Source: Ipomoea triloba
Lineage: Eukaryota > Streptophyta > Magnoliopsida > Solanales > Convolvulaceae
DNA length: 64,000 nucleotides
NCBI RefSeq assembly: GCF_003576645.1
Contig: NC_044920.1
Location: 15,878,985-15,942,984 of the forward strand
Direction: 5' to 3'
Part shown: piece after piece, positions 22,322 to 33,306 of the stretch
Position numbering within the stretch: position 1 is the stretch's first letter
Layout: each line of letters starts with the position of its first letter
The notes under the pieces: model-generated
Seen by the model: the letters and a program-made list of their open reading frames with translations, nothing else
Told to the model about the DNA's origin: nothing
Database searches by the model: none
Translations under genes and position numbers: made by a program

Positions 22322-23214
22322 CCAACGCACCAGGGACTTTCATGGACTTGATGAACAGGATTTTTCTTCCATACCTGGATAAGTTCATTGTTGTCTTCAT
22401 AGATGACATTTTGGTTTATTCTAAGACACCGGAAGAGCACGAAGAGCATCTTAGGACGGCGTTACAAATGTTGAGGGAAAAGAAACTTTTTGCAAAACTT
22501 TCAAAATGCGAATTTTGGAAAGAGAAGGTAGCCTTTATGGGTCACATAATCACAAGGGAAGGAATAGCAGTGGACCCAACTAAGATAAGAGCTGTAATGG
22601 AATGGGAACCACCCAAATCGGTTACAAAAGTCCGAAGTTTCTTGGGATTGGCAGGTTATTACAGGAGATTTGTCCAGGATTTCTCGAAGATAGCAAGACC
22701 TTTGACCAATCTGCTCAAGAAGACTACCAAGTACAGTTGGAGTGGAAAATGCGAGCATGCGTTCCAGGAACTCAAGAAGAGGTTAACAACTGCCCCAGTG
22801 TTAACCTTACCTGTGGGAACGGAAGGTTATGAACTGTACACAGACGCGTCCCACAAAGGACTTGGATGTGTATTGATGCAGCACGGAAGACTACTAGCCT
22901 ATGCATCTCGTCAATTAAAATCGCACGAGGCTAACTACCCAACCCATGATCTGGAACTAGCAGCTGTGGTGTTTGCCCTCAAAATCTGGCGACATTATCT
23001 TTATGGAGTCACTTGCAAGATCTTTACGGATCATCAGAGCTTGAAGTACATCTTCACTCAAAGGGATCTTAACTTAAGGCAAAGGAGATGGTTGGAGTTA
23101 ATCAAGGACTACGATCTGGAAATCCAATACCAAGAGGGTAAGGCAAACAAGGTAGCAGATGCTTTGAGTCGAAAGCCAAATCATGCCCTCTGGGTATTAC
23201 CTGAACAATTATGA
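22306..23214 (+). pseudogene. pol: Chromovirus B RT C-terminus and RNase H
   Basis: Contains MPFGVTNAP and the catalytic FIDDILVYS of RT, the thumb/connection region ([12 protein letters not shown]), and RNase H with [34 protein letters not shown] and ADALSRK. The TGA at 23212-23214 stops it before integrase. Catalytic residues look intact in this part. Confidence 0.88.
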
Positions 23215-24508
23215 AAGGATTTTCAGAAACTCAACCTGGAAATAAAAATGTGTAGTCAGGTAGAACAAGAGATGAAGCTATATTACCTGTCGGCCACTCC
23301 AGCCTTATTTGAAGAGATCAAACAAGCCCAATGAGAGGACGACTGGGTAAAGAATATCAAAAAGAAGATGGTGGATGAAAGACAAGGTCCATTTGAATTG
23401 CACCCGGATGGGAGCATGAGATTCCAAGGCAGATGGATTATACCTGCAAGTTGTAAGGAATTAATGAACCAATTAATGAGAGAAGGTCACAACACACCTT
23501 ATTTTGTTCATCCAGGAGGGGACAAACTGTACAAGGATCTGAGGCAAAATTTCTGGTGGATGGGCATGGAGAAAGATATTGCATAATTTGTTGCTAAATG
23601 CTTGAATTGCCAAAAGGTTAAAGTAGAGCGAAGTAAGCCGAAAGGTTTGCTACAACCGTTGGAGATTCCTCAATGGAAGTGGGATTCAATCTTCATGGAC
23701 TTTGTGGGAGGATTGCCAAGGACAGGAGCCGGAAACGACCAAGTATGGGTTGTTGTTGATCGGATGACCAAGACAGCAAGATTTATTCCGATGAACAAAA
23801 CCTGGTCAATGGAGAAAATGGCAAGAGCCTACATCAAATACGTGGTTAAATATCACGGTATAGTACGCGATATTATTTCAGATCGAGATTCACGGTTCCT
23901 ATCAAGATTTTGGGAAACATTACAGTTAGCCATGGGTACGCAACTCAAGATGAGCACATCATTTCATCTTGCCACCGATGGTCAAACGGAGCGAACAATC
24001 CAAACCTTGGAAGATATGCTCAGAGGTTGTGCACTCGATTTCTAGGTTCGTGGGATGAACAGTTGGATCTAATTGAATTCTCATACAATAACAGCTATCA
24101 TGCCACTATAAGAATGGCTCCTTACGAAGCATTATATGGGCAAAAGTGTCGAAGTCCACTTTATTGGAGCAACAAAAGTGATGCTATTATTCTTGGACCC
24201 CAGTACTTACAAGAAACCATTGAAGCAATCAAAGTGATTCAGGGGAGAATGAAAATCGCACAAGATCGTCAAAAATCCTATGCTGATCTAAAGCGACAAT
24301 TCATAGAGTACCAGGCGGGAGATAAAGTGTTATTGAAAGTCTCACCCACTAAGGGGGTCAAAAGATTTGGAAAGAAGGGGAAACTGAGCCCTCGATTTAT
24401 AGGACGCTATGAAATTTTAGAAAGAGTGGGAAATCTGGCATACCGATTGGCTCTACCTATCGAGCTGGACAGAGCACATAATGTGTTTCATGCCTCTCAA
24501 TTGAAACG
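23215..24508 (+). pseudogene. pol: Chromovirus B integrase, N-terminal and core parts
   Basis: The zinc domain shows H...H in REGHNTPYFVHPGG and C..C in CLNCQK, with a TAA at 23584-23586 between them and a TGA near 23331. The core has the DDE residues in MDFVGG, SDRDSRF and TERTIQTLEDML. After CALDF a frameshift at about 24040 moves the reading frame to the one running through SYNNSYHATIRMAPYEALYG to HASQLKRY. Element A interrupts the C-terminal region just after. Confidence 0.87.
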
Positions 24509-24513
24509 ATATG

Positions 24514-25802
24514 TGACGTTGGTTGGTTGTATGGGGTGAGTTAAGGTGAAGGTGGAAGGTGATAAAACGAAGAGTCAAGACTCCCTAAGTGTCGTGTCTC
24601 TCAAGGATGGCGAATGAGAATCGAATGGGCGTGATGGCATCTAAGAGGTTGAAAGAAAAGAGTTACTAGAAAGGCTAGGAGTTGGATTCATTGGTATGAG
24701 GGGAAAGTTGGTAAAAGGTTGTGTAAAATAAAGAAAAGTGAAGTGGAGATTGGGGCTTTAGGCTTTTCTATGTGGTTTATCTTTGGATGGTTTTATGAAT
24801 GCAAGTAGCGGAATAGACTAGGGAGTTCATGGCACACTACCAAGTGGCGTCACACTTTGGACTCCCACATCCTCATTCGGTTGGGGCATTTCATCGAACA
24901 CTTTGTCTACCACTCCTCTCGGATCTTGTTCTTTCGAACTAAGAGCGGAGATGTGGGTGAGTGAGACTCGTGAGTGGCCGCTATCGCGCGCACACTCACT
25001 TCCTTCGGGTTTGCTACCTAATGTGGCCGCAAAAGGCACAAAGCTTAAAGAACATCATCCACACAAGTTCAACATCCATCAAGCAAGCAATTCACAAATT
25101 ATAACGATAATATTAAACATCCACATAGATCTACCATGGGGCCACCAATCCCCTATATAATCTACTCTAACATAATAAGAAACAAGAAAGGAAAAAGGGA
25201 ATTCAAAGAAGCAAGTATTGAATTAGAAATTAAAGAGAATGGTTACCACCCCTTGGAAAAGGAGATCTTACAACCTTGATCTTGAATCCCAACCTTCCTT
25301 CTTGCCCTTAATCTATTCTATCTATTCTATCTATGAATATAAGGAATTTTCCCCCAAAGAGGGGAGAAAACCCTCTAGATCTATACTACTCTCTTAATTT
25401 TCTGATCCTCGCCCTCCTTTTTTAGGTTTTGGGACAAAAGGGATTTATATAGGTGGCAAAGAAAAGGGACAAGTTTCCCAAAATAACCCTTGGCCCGACC
25501 ACGCCTGCTCACACGCGTGTGAGTGGCGTGGGGACTCTTTGGAATGATTCCACGCCCATTCACACGCGTGTGAGGCGGCGTGGGGCGTTACTGCATGTTG
25601 GCTTGTCCATCTTTTTGCTCCATTTTTGCTTCAAATACCTTTCCAACCTGTAAAATGCTTCAAAACTCTTTCTAAAAATGTTGTTAGAGGAAACTGATTG
25701 CATTTGAGCTGGAATGCATGTGATTGTTGTAATTGGATGCCAAAACGATGTGATTTTAATCTAATAAAGACCCCTTTTAAGTGCTATCCTTGGTGCTTAT
25801 CA
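24514..25802 (-). repeat. Element A left (3') LTR
   Basis: 1289 bp, minus-strand TGATAAGC start at 25802. TATATAAA lies at 25444-25451 (minus). Upstream of it are two large palindromes, 25499-25531 and 25550-25583. The next internal bases give the purine tract AAGTGTGGAAACTA on the minus strand. Confidence 0.88.
25499..25583. promoter_or_regulatory. Two CACGCGTG-centred palindromes upstream of the LTR TATA box
   Basis: Unit 1 (25499-25531): core CTCACACGCGTGTGAG with outer arms CCACGCC and GGCGTGG. Unit 2 (25550-25583): core TCACACGCGTGTGA with the same outer arms. They lie 48-139 bp upstream of TATATAAA on the minus strand. The sister LTR has only one unit (32820-32852). Confidence 0.65.
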
Positions 25803-26079
25803 TAGTTTCCACACTTAAACCTTGCTTGTCCTCAAGCAAGCATACTTTGCTAAGCCCTAATCATGTAAGCACCAATCATAGTTCTTTCTTTCACGGTTAA
25901 CCAATCATGTGATGTGTAGGTGTTCGGAGTTGAGCGGGTGAAATCCCCTACACTATCTACCAAGACTGCTAAACTCGTGCTAACCAAATGTAAGAAATAT
26001 GCTAAGGAAGTTAAGTCTCAGGAGATATAACATAAAAAGGTTTTTGTTCACACCTTCAAGCACGCAAAAGGCAAAATGG

Positions 26080-26700
26080 TTTCACCTTGTATTTTCTAGG
26101 GGCATCCAGCCGATCTGACTAGTGGGAACGATGCTCACCCCCTAGCCAATTTCCACCTAACGCCAAAGCCCCTTTACATTAAAATAAGTGAGGCAGGGAC
26201 ATGGACCGCTCATCGCCATGGCTTGGGCGATCACTCTATTTTCTCACTTCCTAGGATAACGTCATCGGGTTGCCCGACTTCACATGGAGATCCATGTTTT
26301 TTCGAAGGTCAGTGCAATGGGTGCCCGAATCCTAGCGAGGTGGCTCACCTCCCCTCAATTTTCTCTTCTCCTAGGAACATTTTAAAGTGGGCAACCGACT
26401 CCAGATATAGCATTCGAAGATTATGGTTGAACACTTCCTAGCGAGAGGACTTCCCTCAACTTTTATCTCTGGGAGTGGCCCTTTTTAAAGCCTTTATTTA
26501 TGCTTCACCATATCGACCCCTCATGCCTTTTTCTAGGGATTAGGGATTATTTTCACTCAAAGCTCACTCAGGTTCTCCTTTTGCCCCATGTCCTGCTAAG
26601 ATTAGTTCCATTTCCGGGCTTCGCAATTCTTATCTTTCTAAAACTCAGGGGGTTTACACTCCCACGTCGAGTGATCCTTGACTAAGGTCCAAACAAAATA
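26080..26700 (-). other. Conserved noncoding region near the 3' end of element A
   Basis: No long frame. It aligns over its whole length with 53575-54215 in element C, with well-kept blocks such as CCTAGGATAACGTCATCG and CATGTTTTTTCGAAG, although the two elements are otherwise diverged. Short self-complementary pieces occur (GAGGTG facing CACCTC near 26336-26351). A structured 3' RNA region is possible. Confidence 0.5.
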
Positions 26701-27436
26701 CAAGGTGAAAGCATGCAAGCACACATAAAAATTTTCAATTTTTGGGTCAAATTGGTGCAAAGTGGGCAAACTTTCAAAGCATATTTAAGACATCCAATGC
26801 TTGGCACAAGGTTAGGGGCCCTCCTAAATAGTATTGACAATAACGCACCCTCTAGGTTCCTATACCTTATCACTTAATCACTTAACTGCTTCAAGAAGCA
26901 TACACCCTTTCCACACTTAGAAATAAACATCGTCCTCGATGTTTCCATAGGGAACTGAGGAAAACGGATATATGTCCAAGGGTTCTACTAACGCCCCTTT
27001 CCACACTTAAAAGTGTGAACTGGGCTAAACAGTTCTAATCAAACAGAATACATCTATCACAACAATTTCATGCAGCTCTTCATTTGCGATTCTAGAAAAT
27101 AAAGCTTAATCAAAATAGGGCATTGAAAAAGAAATACTTACAATTTGTAACCTTAGAAAAGTTTTGCAATCTGAATTTTCCCTTTCAAGATCGGTCTTTC
27201 ATTGCTGTTGGTGGAGTGGTCCTTTCTTCTTTTATTTGTGGGTTGCCTCCCATAAGCGCCACGTTTAACGTCTTTGGCTACACGAAACGTGCAAGATAAA
27301 ATATAAACAGAAATATAGCTAGAAATATAAACAAAAGTAAAGAGATTGTCCACAATCAATTGTTCAGAGTTAGCAGATCACAAGTCATCATCATCAGGAT
27401 TTTGTCTTTTCCTTCTTCTTCAGTTTCTTCTTTTCT

Positions 27437-28753
27437 TTATGCTCTCCTACTTTCATTGATCTCTCTCGAAATTTCATCCAACTTTTGCATTTGCTCCAAG
27501 TGCAATTGGTATTGGAAATTGTGGAGGGATCTCCAATCAGTGACTGGGGTGAACCAGCTTGGAATGTTGAAGGTAGAGGAGTTGGGGTCTTGCTCTTCAG
27601 GTTGTGGTGGAGGTACAGATGGTCCAAGCTCTCTTGGTGGTGCCGAATACATTGAAGAATCCAATGGCGAGTACATTTCCGAAAGAGACGGGGAGTTGAA
27701 TGACATCGGAGAAGGAGTGAATCCTGGGGATGTCGTGGGCGTGATAACGTGATCATCCGCCATCTCCTCATCCACTCTTGTTCGCGCCAGCTGTCTCAGG
27801 TGGAGTTTTGCAATGTCCGCGGGAGATAAAGGAACTACATGCGCTCCTGGGAGTCGATGTTCGAACCAATTCATTTTCATTTGATTACCCAAGGAGACGC
27901 ATAGCCTTGTCACCAAGGGGCCTATGAAGATTGCCCTGGCTGACTCTTGCTGTTGTGCGACAAGCAGATTTCTACAAATTGCGCTCATGTTCACCGAGTT
28001 CCCGGTGTCCATACTCCAAAGCATAAACAGTTCCGCCTTTGAGACTCGGTCATAAGTCTCAGGTCTTCCTTCCCAAGTATGAGCGATGTCTTTCCACAAA
28101 ACCTTTAAATCCTCCCTTACAATCTGAGAGACTCTTACTCTTGACCCCTCCCAATCGACTCCTTGTCTTGCAATTTTCGACCAATATGTTCTTGGTATAT
28201 CTCTGTCTCCAAAATCATGCCTCAGTCTCCTGTACCAGTTATCTCTGTCTCCAAAATCATGCCTCAGTCTCCTGTACCAGTGCTTCGACTGATCTTCCTC
28301 ATTGTAGAACCCAAGGAGAACTCCCAATTGGTTGGCTGACATATTATAGTCCTGGTTGAAGAGTCTAAACTGAATGGTGGGGCTGTAGAGATCTCCAGCC
28401 ATTCCATCAACTTTCAGGCTTGCGATAAACTCATGCACTAGAGGGATAAAAGTATCCTATCTCCAGCTTAGCAGGTTGTTCCAATATGGCTCTGAAATCA
28501 ACCTCTCCAGTCCATATTTGCACTCATAGTCCTCCAATGCTCTCAAATCCACATACCTCCATTGCACAATAGGGTAGTTTAACAATTTCCTATACCGACC
28601 TAGCATGGTAGCGGTCATCAGCAGAATTTGAGTTTCGGTAGGCACTTCTATGTAACGATTGTTAGCGTCCCTGGCATTGTTTTCACCTACAGGAGCTTTC
28701 CCTCTCTGGAGCCTTTGAGCGATCTGTTGCGCAAGGTCATATGGCGAAGACAT
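27437..28753 (-). pseudogene. Athila env-like ORF of element A, one stop
   Basis: Product of about 438 codons resembling the Arabidopsis Athila ORF-1 / env-like family, a third ORF of unknown function that normally follows pol. It aligns with the ORF at 55107-56396 (shared LLGF/ALGF, FIGPxVTRLC and a C-terminal charged helix). One in-frame TAG lies at 28457-28459. A perfect 42-bp in-frame duplication (28198-28281) repeats 14 residues. The start is taken as the ATG at 28753, next to an AG acceptor; an upstream ATG at 28768 is also in frame. No signal peptide is obvious. Confidence 0.6.
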
Positions 28754-29357
28754 CTTTTCGTATATCATAGGTAATCAAAGCAACACAAGGAAAAACACTT
28801 CCATGCATGCAATATTGCACATATCTTAAAGAGAAATTATAAGAATTCAATGCATGCAACCATCATTTTGATATTCATCAACAATCCTATCCTTTACATG
28901 CAAGAACTAGCTCATACCATTCCATACTCATTTCATAGTCAAAAGGTCAACATATGGTCAACTTCATCTTCTTCCTCTAGACTAGCTCAAGGGTGAAAAA
29001 TGAAGTTTCATGAAAGTTAAAATTGGACCATCTAACTAGTAGAATATAGCAATGTAGTGCCTATAGAGTAGGAAAGTTGCAAACTTTACCCACCATGCTC
29101 ACTATATCAACAAGGATCTCATCATGACAAGAAAATACTCAAATCAAGCAATTTCAAGATCTAGTCACAAAGAGATGTTAAAACATGAAGTTTCTAGTCT
29201 ATAGAAGCAATGTAGGCTCAATATAAGTCTATCAAGTCATCTCACAACAATATATCTCAAGAAAAATGTCATACGAGAAAGACCCATGGATATATTCTTC
29301 AAAATAGAACAAGTTCTTCATTAAACAAGTAAATAGGAAAGAAGAGTGTGTTCATAC
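28754..29357 (-). other. Probable 5'-UTR intron of the env-like transcript in element A
   Basis: On the minus strand the sequence reads CTAAG, then GTATGAAC at 29357, and ends ..GAAAAG at 28754, directly before ATG at 28753. The 604-bp interval is AT-rich and shares pieces (GTCAACTTCATCTTCTTCC on the plus strand) with the matching interval in element C. Splicing is inferred from signals only; the acceptor is weaker than in C. Confidence 0.4.
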
Positions 29358-29483
29358 CTTAGAAATGACTTAGAATCTTTGAGAAAAGTTGAGAGACTTG
29401 GATGGAAATACTTAGAAAGTGTATATTTTCAGCTTGGGAGAGTTCTTGCTCGTGGTGGGGAAGAAATGAAGCAAGGAAAGGGT

Positions 29484-29665
29484 TTTAAACCACTTCGCGC
29501 GAAAATCCGCGAAAAATCTGGTGCCCGTCCACGCACGCTACCACGCGTGGTGGTAGGCGTGGGAGCTCTCTGGTTTATTCCCACGCCTGCTCACACGCGT
29601 GTGAGCGGCGTGGAGGCTTTCTGGAAATTTTCCACGCCAAGCCACACGCGTGGTGGTGGCGTGGA
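29484..29665 (-). promoter_or_regulatory. Promoter-like cassette inside element A
   Basis: Minus-strand order: palindromes at 29631-29665, 29581-29613 and 29529-29562, then GCGCGAA-type bases (about 29496-29512), then TTTAAA at 29484-29489. Palindrome 2 has the same 16-bp core and 7-bp arms as the LTR palindrome. The order repeats that of the LTR promoters, and the cassette stands 0.7 kb before the env-like ORF. Confidence 0.5.
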
Positions 29666-29967
29666 GACGTGTTTGTGCAAAAGCCTACCTCGGTTTCCCT
29701 TTCTTCCTTGGCTAGCGATGATTTTTGTCAAATGATTGCGGGCGATTTATAACTCTCGGGTGTTGAATCTGTACTTGTTAGCTCAACCGAGGTTATAGAA
29801 ATATTATTGAAATAAAACTAAGTAAAACATACTATTGAAATTAAGAATAATTTTGAGAAAAAGTATGATAACATTGGGACTGCCTCCCAAGTGCGCCATG
29901 GTTTTATGTCTCCTGGCCAGACATAGTGTGGCCTATCCTTCAAGGCACACAGACTTCGGAACCTTAC

Positions 29968-31569
29968 CTAGCGTCCCGTGAACTTTTGCTTCAAGGAATG
30001 TCCCAAGGTGGGAAATATCCTTGAATACCCACATAAATAAAGGAAGAACAACATGTATGTTTGGAAAATTTTGGCTTCAAACACCCTCTTTAATTCTTCT
30101 AAGATGGTGTCTACTTCGTTTCTTTTTTTATCTCTTTCCCCCCTAAAGATTTTCTCATTTTTTTCAAACCATATCTCCACACTCCCTTCCTCAATCTCGA
30201 GTGTTGTCAACTCTCTCCACTCAACTCTCTCCATAAGATCAAGCGTGAAAGACCTATCATTTCCCACCATCTCTCCCTCACACTCCTTTCTCTCATCTTC
30301 CCAAAAATTACTCTCACTCTCACAAGAGTAGAACGAAGCATCATCCCCCTCACTTATCAACTCACTCTCACCTAAGACAAAAGATTCATCTTCCGAAAAA
30401 TTGAAGCAATCATAATCATTAGCAAACAAGATAGAATCCTTACAATTATCAATCAATATATCAAAACTTTTCATGGAATCATCCTCCCAAAATTTAAAGC
30501 AATCATAATCACATGTAATGGAAATATTAATGCAAAGGGAGTCATCCACACAAGTGTCAAGGGTGTTTTCAAAAAGAGCACAAGGATTTTCAAGAGTATT
30601 AATGCAAGAAGGATTAAGAATTTTACCACATTTTGCCTCTTCGTCTTCCCACACTAGCTCAATGTCCTCATCCTCACTCTTCATCTCTACCTCCTCTTGA
30701 TTTTCCAATTCGGAGATTGGAACTTCTTCAAGAACCGGGGCATAACAATCCTCTATTTCTCCAAAACTCTCCTCTTTCTTAGCATTTTGCTCGTTTTCGA
30801 CCTCTTGTACAATCCTTGGATGGGCTTCCAAAGTGGGGATGTCATCTATGATGGTGGAGTTGGCTCGGGATCCATTGATTTTCATGAGCTCCTCCATCAT
30901 GGATAACATTTTCGTTTCAACCTCTTATAATGGAAGTCCTTCCTCCCGGAGGGTAGCGAGATAGTCCTTTAGTTTGCTCTTGATTTCGGCCTTTAATTTA
31001 GACGTATCCTCCTTGGCCATCCTCGTGAATTCGTCAATTTTCGCTTTTAGGATTTCAATTTCATCCTTGGCCGGTGGGATAGAGTTACAAGGATTGGTAC
31101 GGGTATCATATGGGAAAGAGGGTGATGTTTTAAAGGAATGGGTAGTATTGTTTTCTAGACGAATTTTTGATGGAGGTGGGTAGTAGGTGTTTAGGTGGGA
31201 ATTCGACTCGTGAGCATAACTTGGTTCGAGTTGTTTCATCATTTGCACAAGCTTACTCTCTATGTTTTGGGATATTTCTTTGGAGCTTAACGAGTCAATT
31301 TCTTGAAATTTGGGGTATTGTGGAGGGTAATTTTCTTGGAAAGGTAGAGGTGGTGTTTCGTATGGGTGTGGATAATGATTGTATGTATGAAATGGATAGT
31401 GATATGGAGGTGGTAAGTGGTGGTGTGGAAATGGGTAAGGGTATGGAGGTGGGTAGTGGTATGTGGGTGGAGGGTAAGCATAGGTAGGATGGGGATAATA
31501 GGGATATGGTTGGGGTAGAGGATTTCTATAGGATTGTCCGCCATGATGTGGGTGACCATGGGGATTCAT
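29968..31569 (-). pseudogene. Pro/Tyr-rich and acidic ORF in gag position of element A
   Basis: One frame of 534 codons with a single TAA at 30925-30927 (likely from CAA). Residues 1-90 are a Pro/Tyr/His-rich low-complexity segment. A short coiled coil (about 170-210) comes before the stop. The second half is very acidic, with repeated blocks of the type DYDCF.F.ED, then a charged helix. I see no zinc knuckle, capsid domain or protease motif. Its position just after the primer site suggests it replaces gag; its function is unknown. Confidence 0.5.
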
Positions 31570-31812
31570 TTTAGCACAAGTTTGTAAGCTTCAAATGATT
31601 TGATGAAGGAAATTTCCTGTGCAAAGCTTAACAAACAACAATAATTGCAACTAAAAGTAGTTGCAAGTGAGCACAAGATATACAAGGCAAATTTAAGCTC
31701 ACTTCTCAAACAAGCAACAAAACTAAGAAAACAAAATAAAAAAAAAAAGAAAGCAATTCAAGAACTCTTAAAATTCAACTTCTAAGATGTCAACACTATT
31801 CGAAACCATTTG

Positions 31813-31833
31813 CCATCCCCGGCAACGGCGCCA
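31813..31833 (-). other. tRNA-Asp-type primer-binding site of element A
   Basis: The minus strand reads TGGCGCCGTTGCCGGGGATG, the primer site typical of Athila elements, three bases inside the right LTR. Confidence 0.85.
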
Positions 31834-31836
31834 TTT

Positions 31837-33071
31837 TAACGTTGGTTGGTTGTATGGGGTGAGTTAAGGTGAAGGTGGAAGGTGATAAAACGAAGAGTCA
31901 AGACTCCCCGAGTGTCGTGTCTCTCAAGGATGGCGAATGGGAATCGAATGGGCGTGATGGCATCTAAGAGGTTGAATGAAAAGAGTTACTAGAAAGGCTA
32001 GGAGTTGGATTCATTGGTATGAGGGGAAAGTTGGTAAAAGGTTGTGTAAAATAAAAAAAGTGAAGTGGAGATTGGGGCTTTAGGCTTTTCTATGTGGTTT
32101 ATCTTTGGATGGTTTTATGAATGCAAGTCGCAGAATAGACTAGGGAGTTCGTGGCACACTACCAAGTGGCCTCACACTTTGGACTCCCACATCCTCATTC
32201 AGTTGGGGCATTTCATCGAACACTTTGTCTACCACTCTTCTCGGATCTTGTTCTTTTGAACTAAGAGCGGAGATGTGGGTGAGTGAGACTCGTGAGTAGC
32301 CGCTATCGCGCGCACACTCACTTCCTTCCGGTTTGCTACCTAATGTGGCCACAAAAGGCACAAAGCTTAAAGAACATCATCCACACAAGTTCAACATCCA
32401 TCAAGCAAGCAATTCACAAATTATAACGATAATATTAAACATCCACATAGATCTACCATGGGGCCACCAATCCCCTATATAATCTACTCTAACATAATAA
32501 GAAACAAGAAAGGAAAAAGGGAATTCAAAGAAGCAAGTATTGAATTAGAAATTAAAGAGAATGGTTACCACCCCTTGGAAAAGGAGATCTTACAACCTTG
32601 ATCTTGAATCCCAACCTTCCTTCTTGCCCTTAATCTATTCTATCTATTATATCTATGAATGGAAGGAATTTTCCCCCAAAGAGGGAGAAAACCCTCTAGA
32701 TCTATACTACTCTCTTAATTTTCTGATCCTCTCCTTCCTTTTTTAGGTTTTGGGACAAAAGGGATTTATATAGGTGGCAAAGAAAAGGGACAAGTTTCCC
32801 AAAATAACCCTTGGCCCGACCACGCCTGCTCACACGCGTGTGAGTGGCGTGGGGCGTTACTGCATGTTGGCTTGTCCATCTTTTTGCTCCATTTTCGCTT
32901 CAAATACCTTTCCAACCTGTAAAATGCTTCAAAACTCTTTCTAGAAATGTTGTTAGAGGAAACTGATCGCATTTGAGCTGGAATGCGTGTGATTGTTGTA
33001 ATTGGATGCCAAAACGATGTGATTTTAATCTAATAAAGACCCCTTTTAAGTGCTATCCTTGGTGCTTATCA
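31837..33071 (-). repeat. Element A right (5') LTR
   Basis: 1235 bp and close to the left LTR, with TATATAAA at 32765-32772. It has one palindrome (32820-32852) instead of two: 52 bp between direct repeats of GGCGTGGGG is absent. Followed by target duplication ATATG. Confidence 0.88.
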
Positions 33072-33076
33072 ATATG

Positions 33077-33306
33077 TACCTGATGTATCTCATGTACTGG
33101 AGCCGGATGGACTAACAATGGATGACTCATTGACGTATGAGGAAAGGCCGACTCAAATCTTGGATTCTAAAACCCGAGACACGAGGAGGAAGTCGATCAG
33201 GATGATCAAAGTTCAATGGTCAAACCATAGCCCAGAAGAAGCTACCTGGGAATTAGAAGACGCGATGATGGAACGTTATCCAGAATTGTTTAACTCAAGT
33301 AAGTAA
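33077..33306 (+). pseudogene. pol: Chromovirus B integrase C-terminus with chromodomain
   Basis: Continues the frame broken by element A (PDVSHVLEPDGL). The chromodomain is seen in LTYEERPTQILD, IRMIKVQWSNHSPEEATWE and a C-terminal helix ending YPELF. Such domains direct chromovirus integration to marked chromatin. The final frame ends normally at 33304-33306. Gene-free sequence (33307-33474) leads to the right LTR. Confidence 0.85.

Larger units (their letters stand above)
24514..33071 (-). mobile_element. Athila-like element A without RT or integrase, nested in B
   Basis: Perfect 5-bp target duplication ATATG (24509-24513 and 33072-33076). Removing it restores a continuous integrase C-terminal reading frame in B. 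LTRs are 1289 and 1235 bp and run TGATAAGC to ..TCA on the minus strand. A tRNA-Asp-type primer site lies inside the right LTR. In minus order: a Pro/Tyr-rich then acidic gag-position ORF, a promoter-like cassette, an intron-like segment, and an Athila env-like ORF. There is no protease, RT or integrase, so it is a non-autonomous derivative of 8.56 kb. Confidence 0.85.

Noticed and set aside
24903..25160. ORF in the left LTR of element A (and the relative near 32140)
   Set aside because: Not kept open equally in the two LTRs and no domain; LTR sequence.
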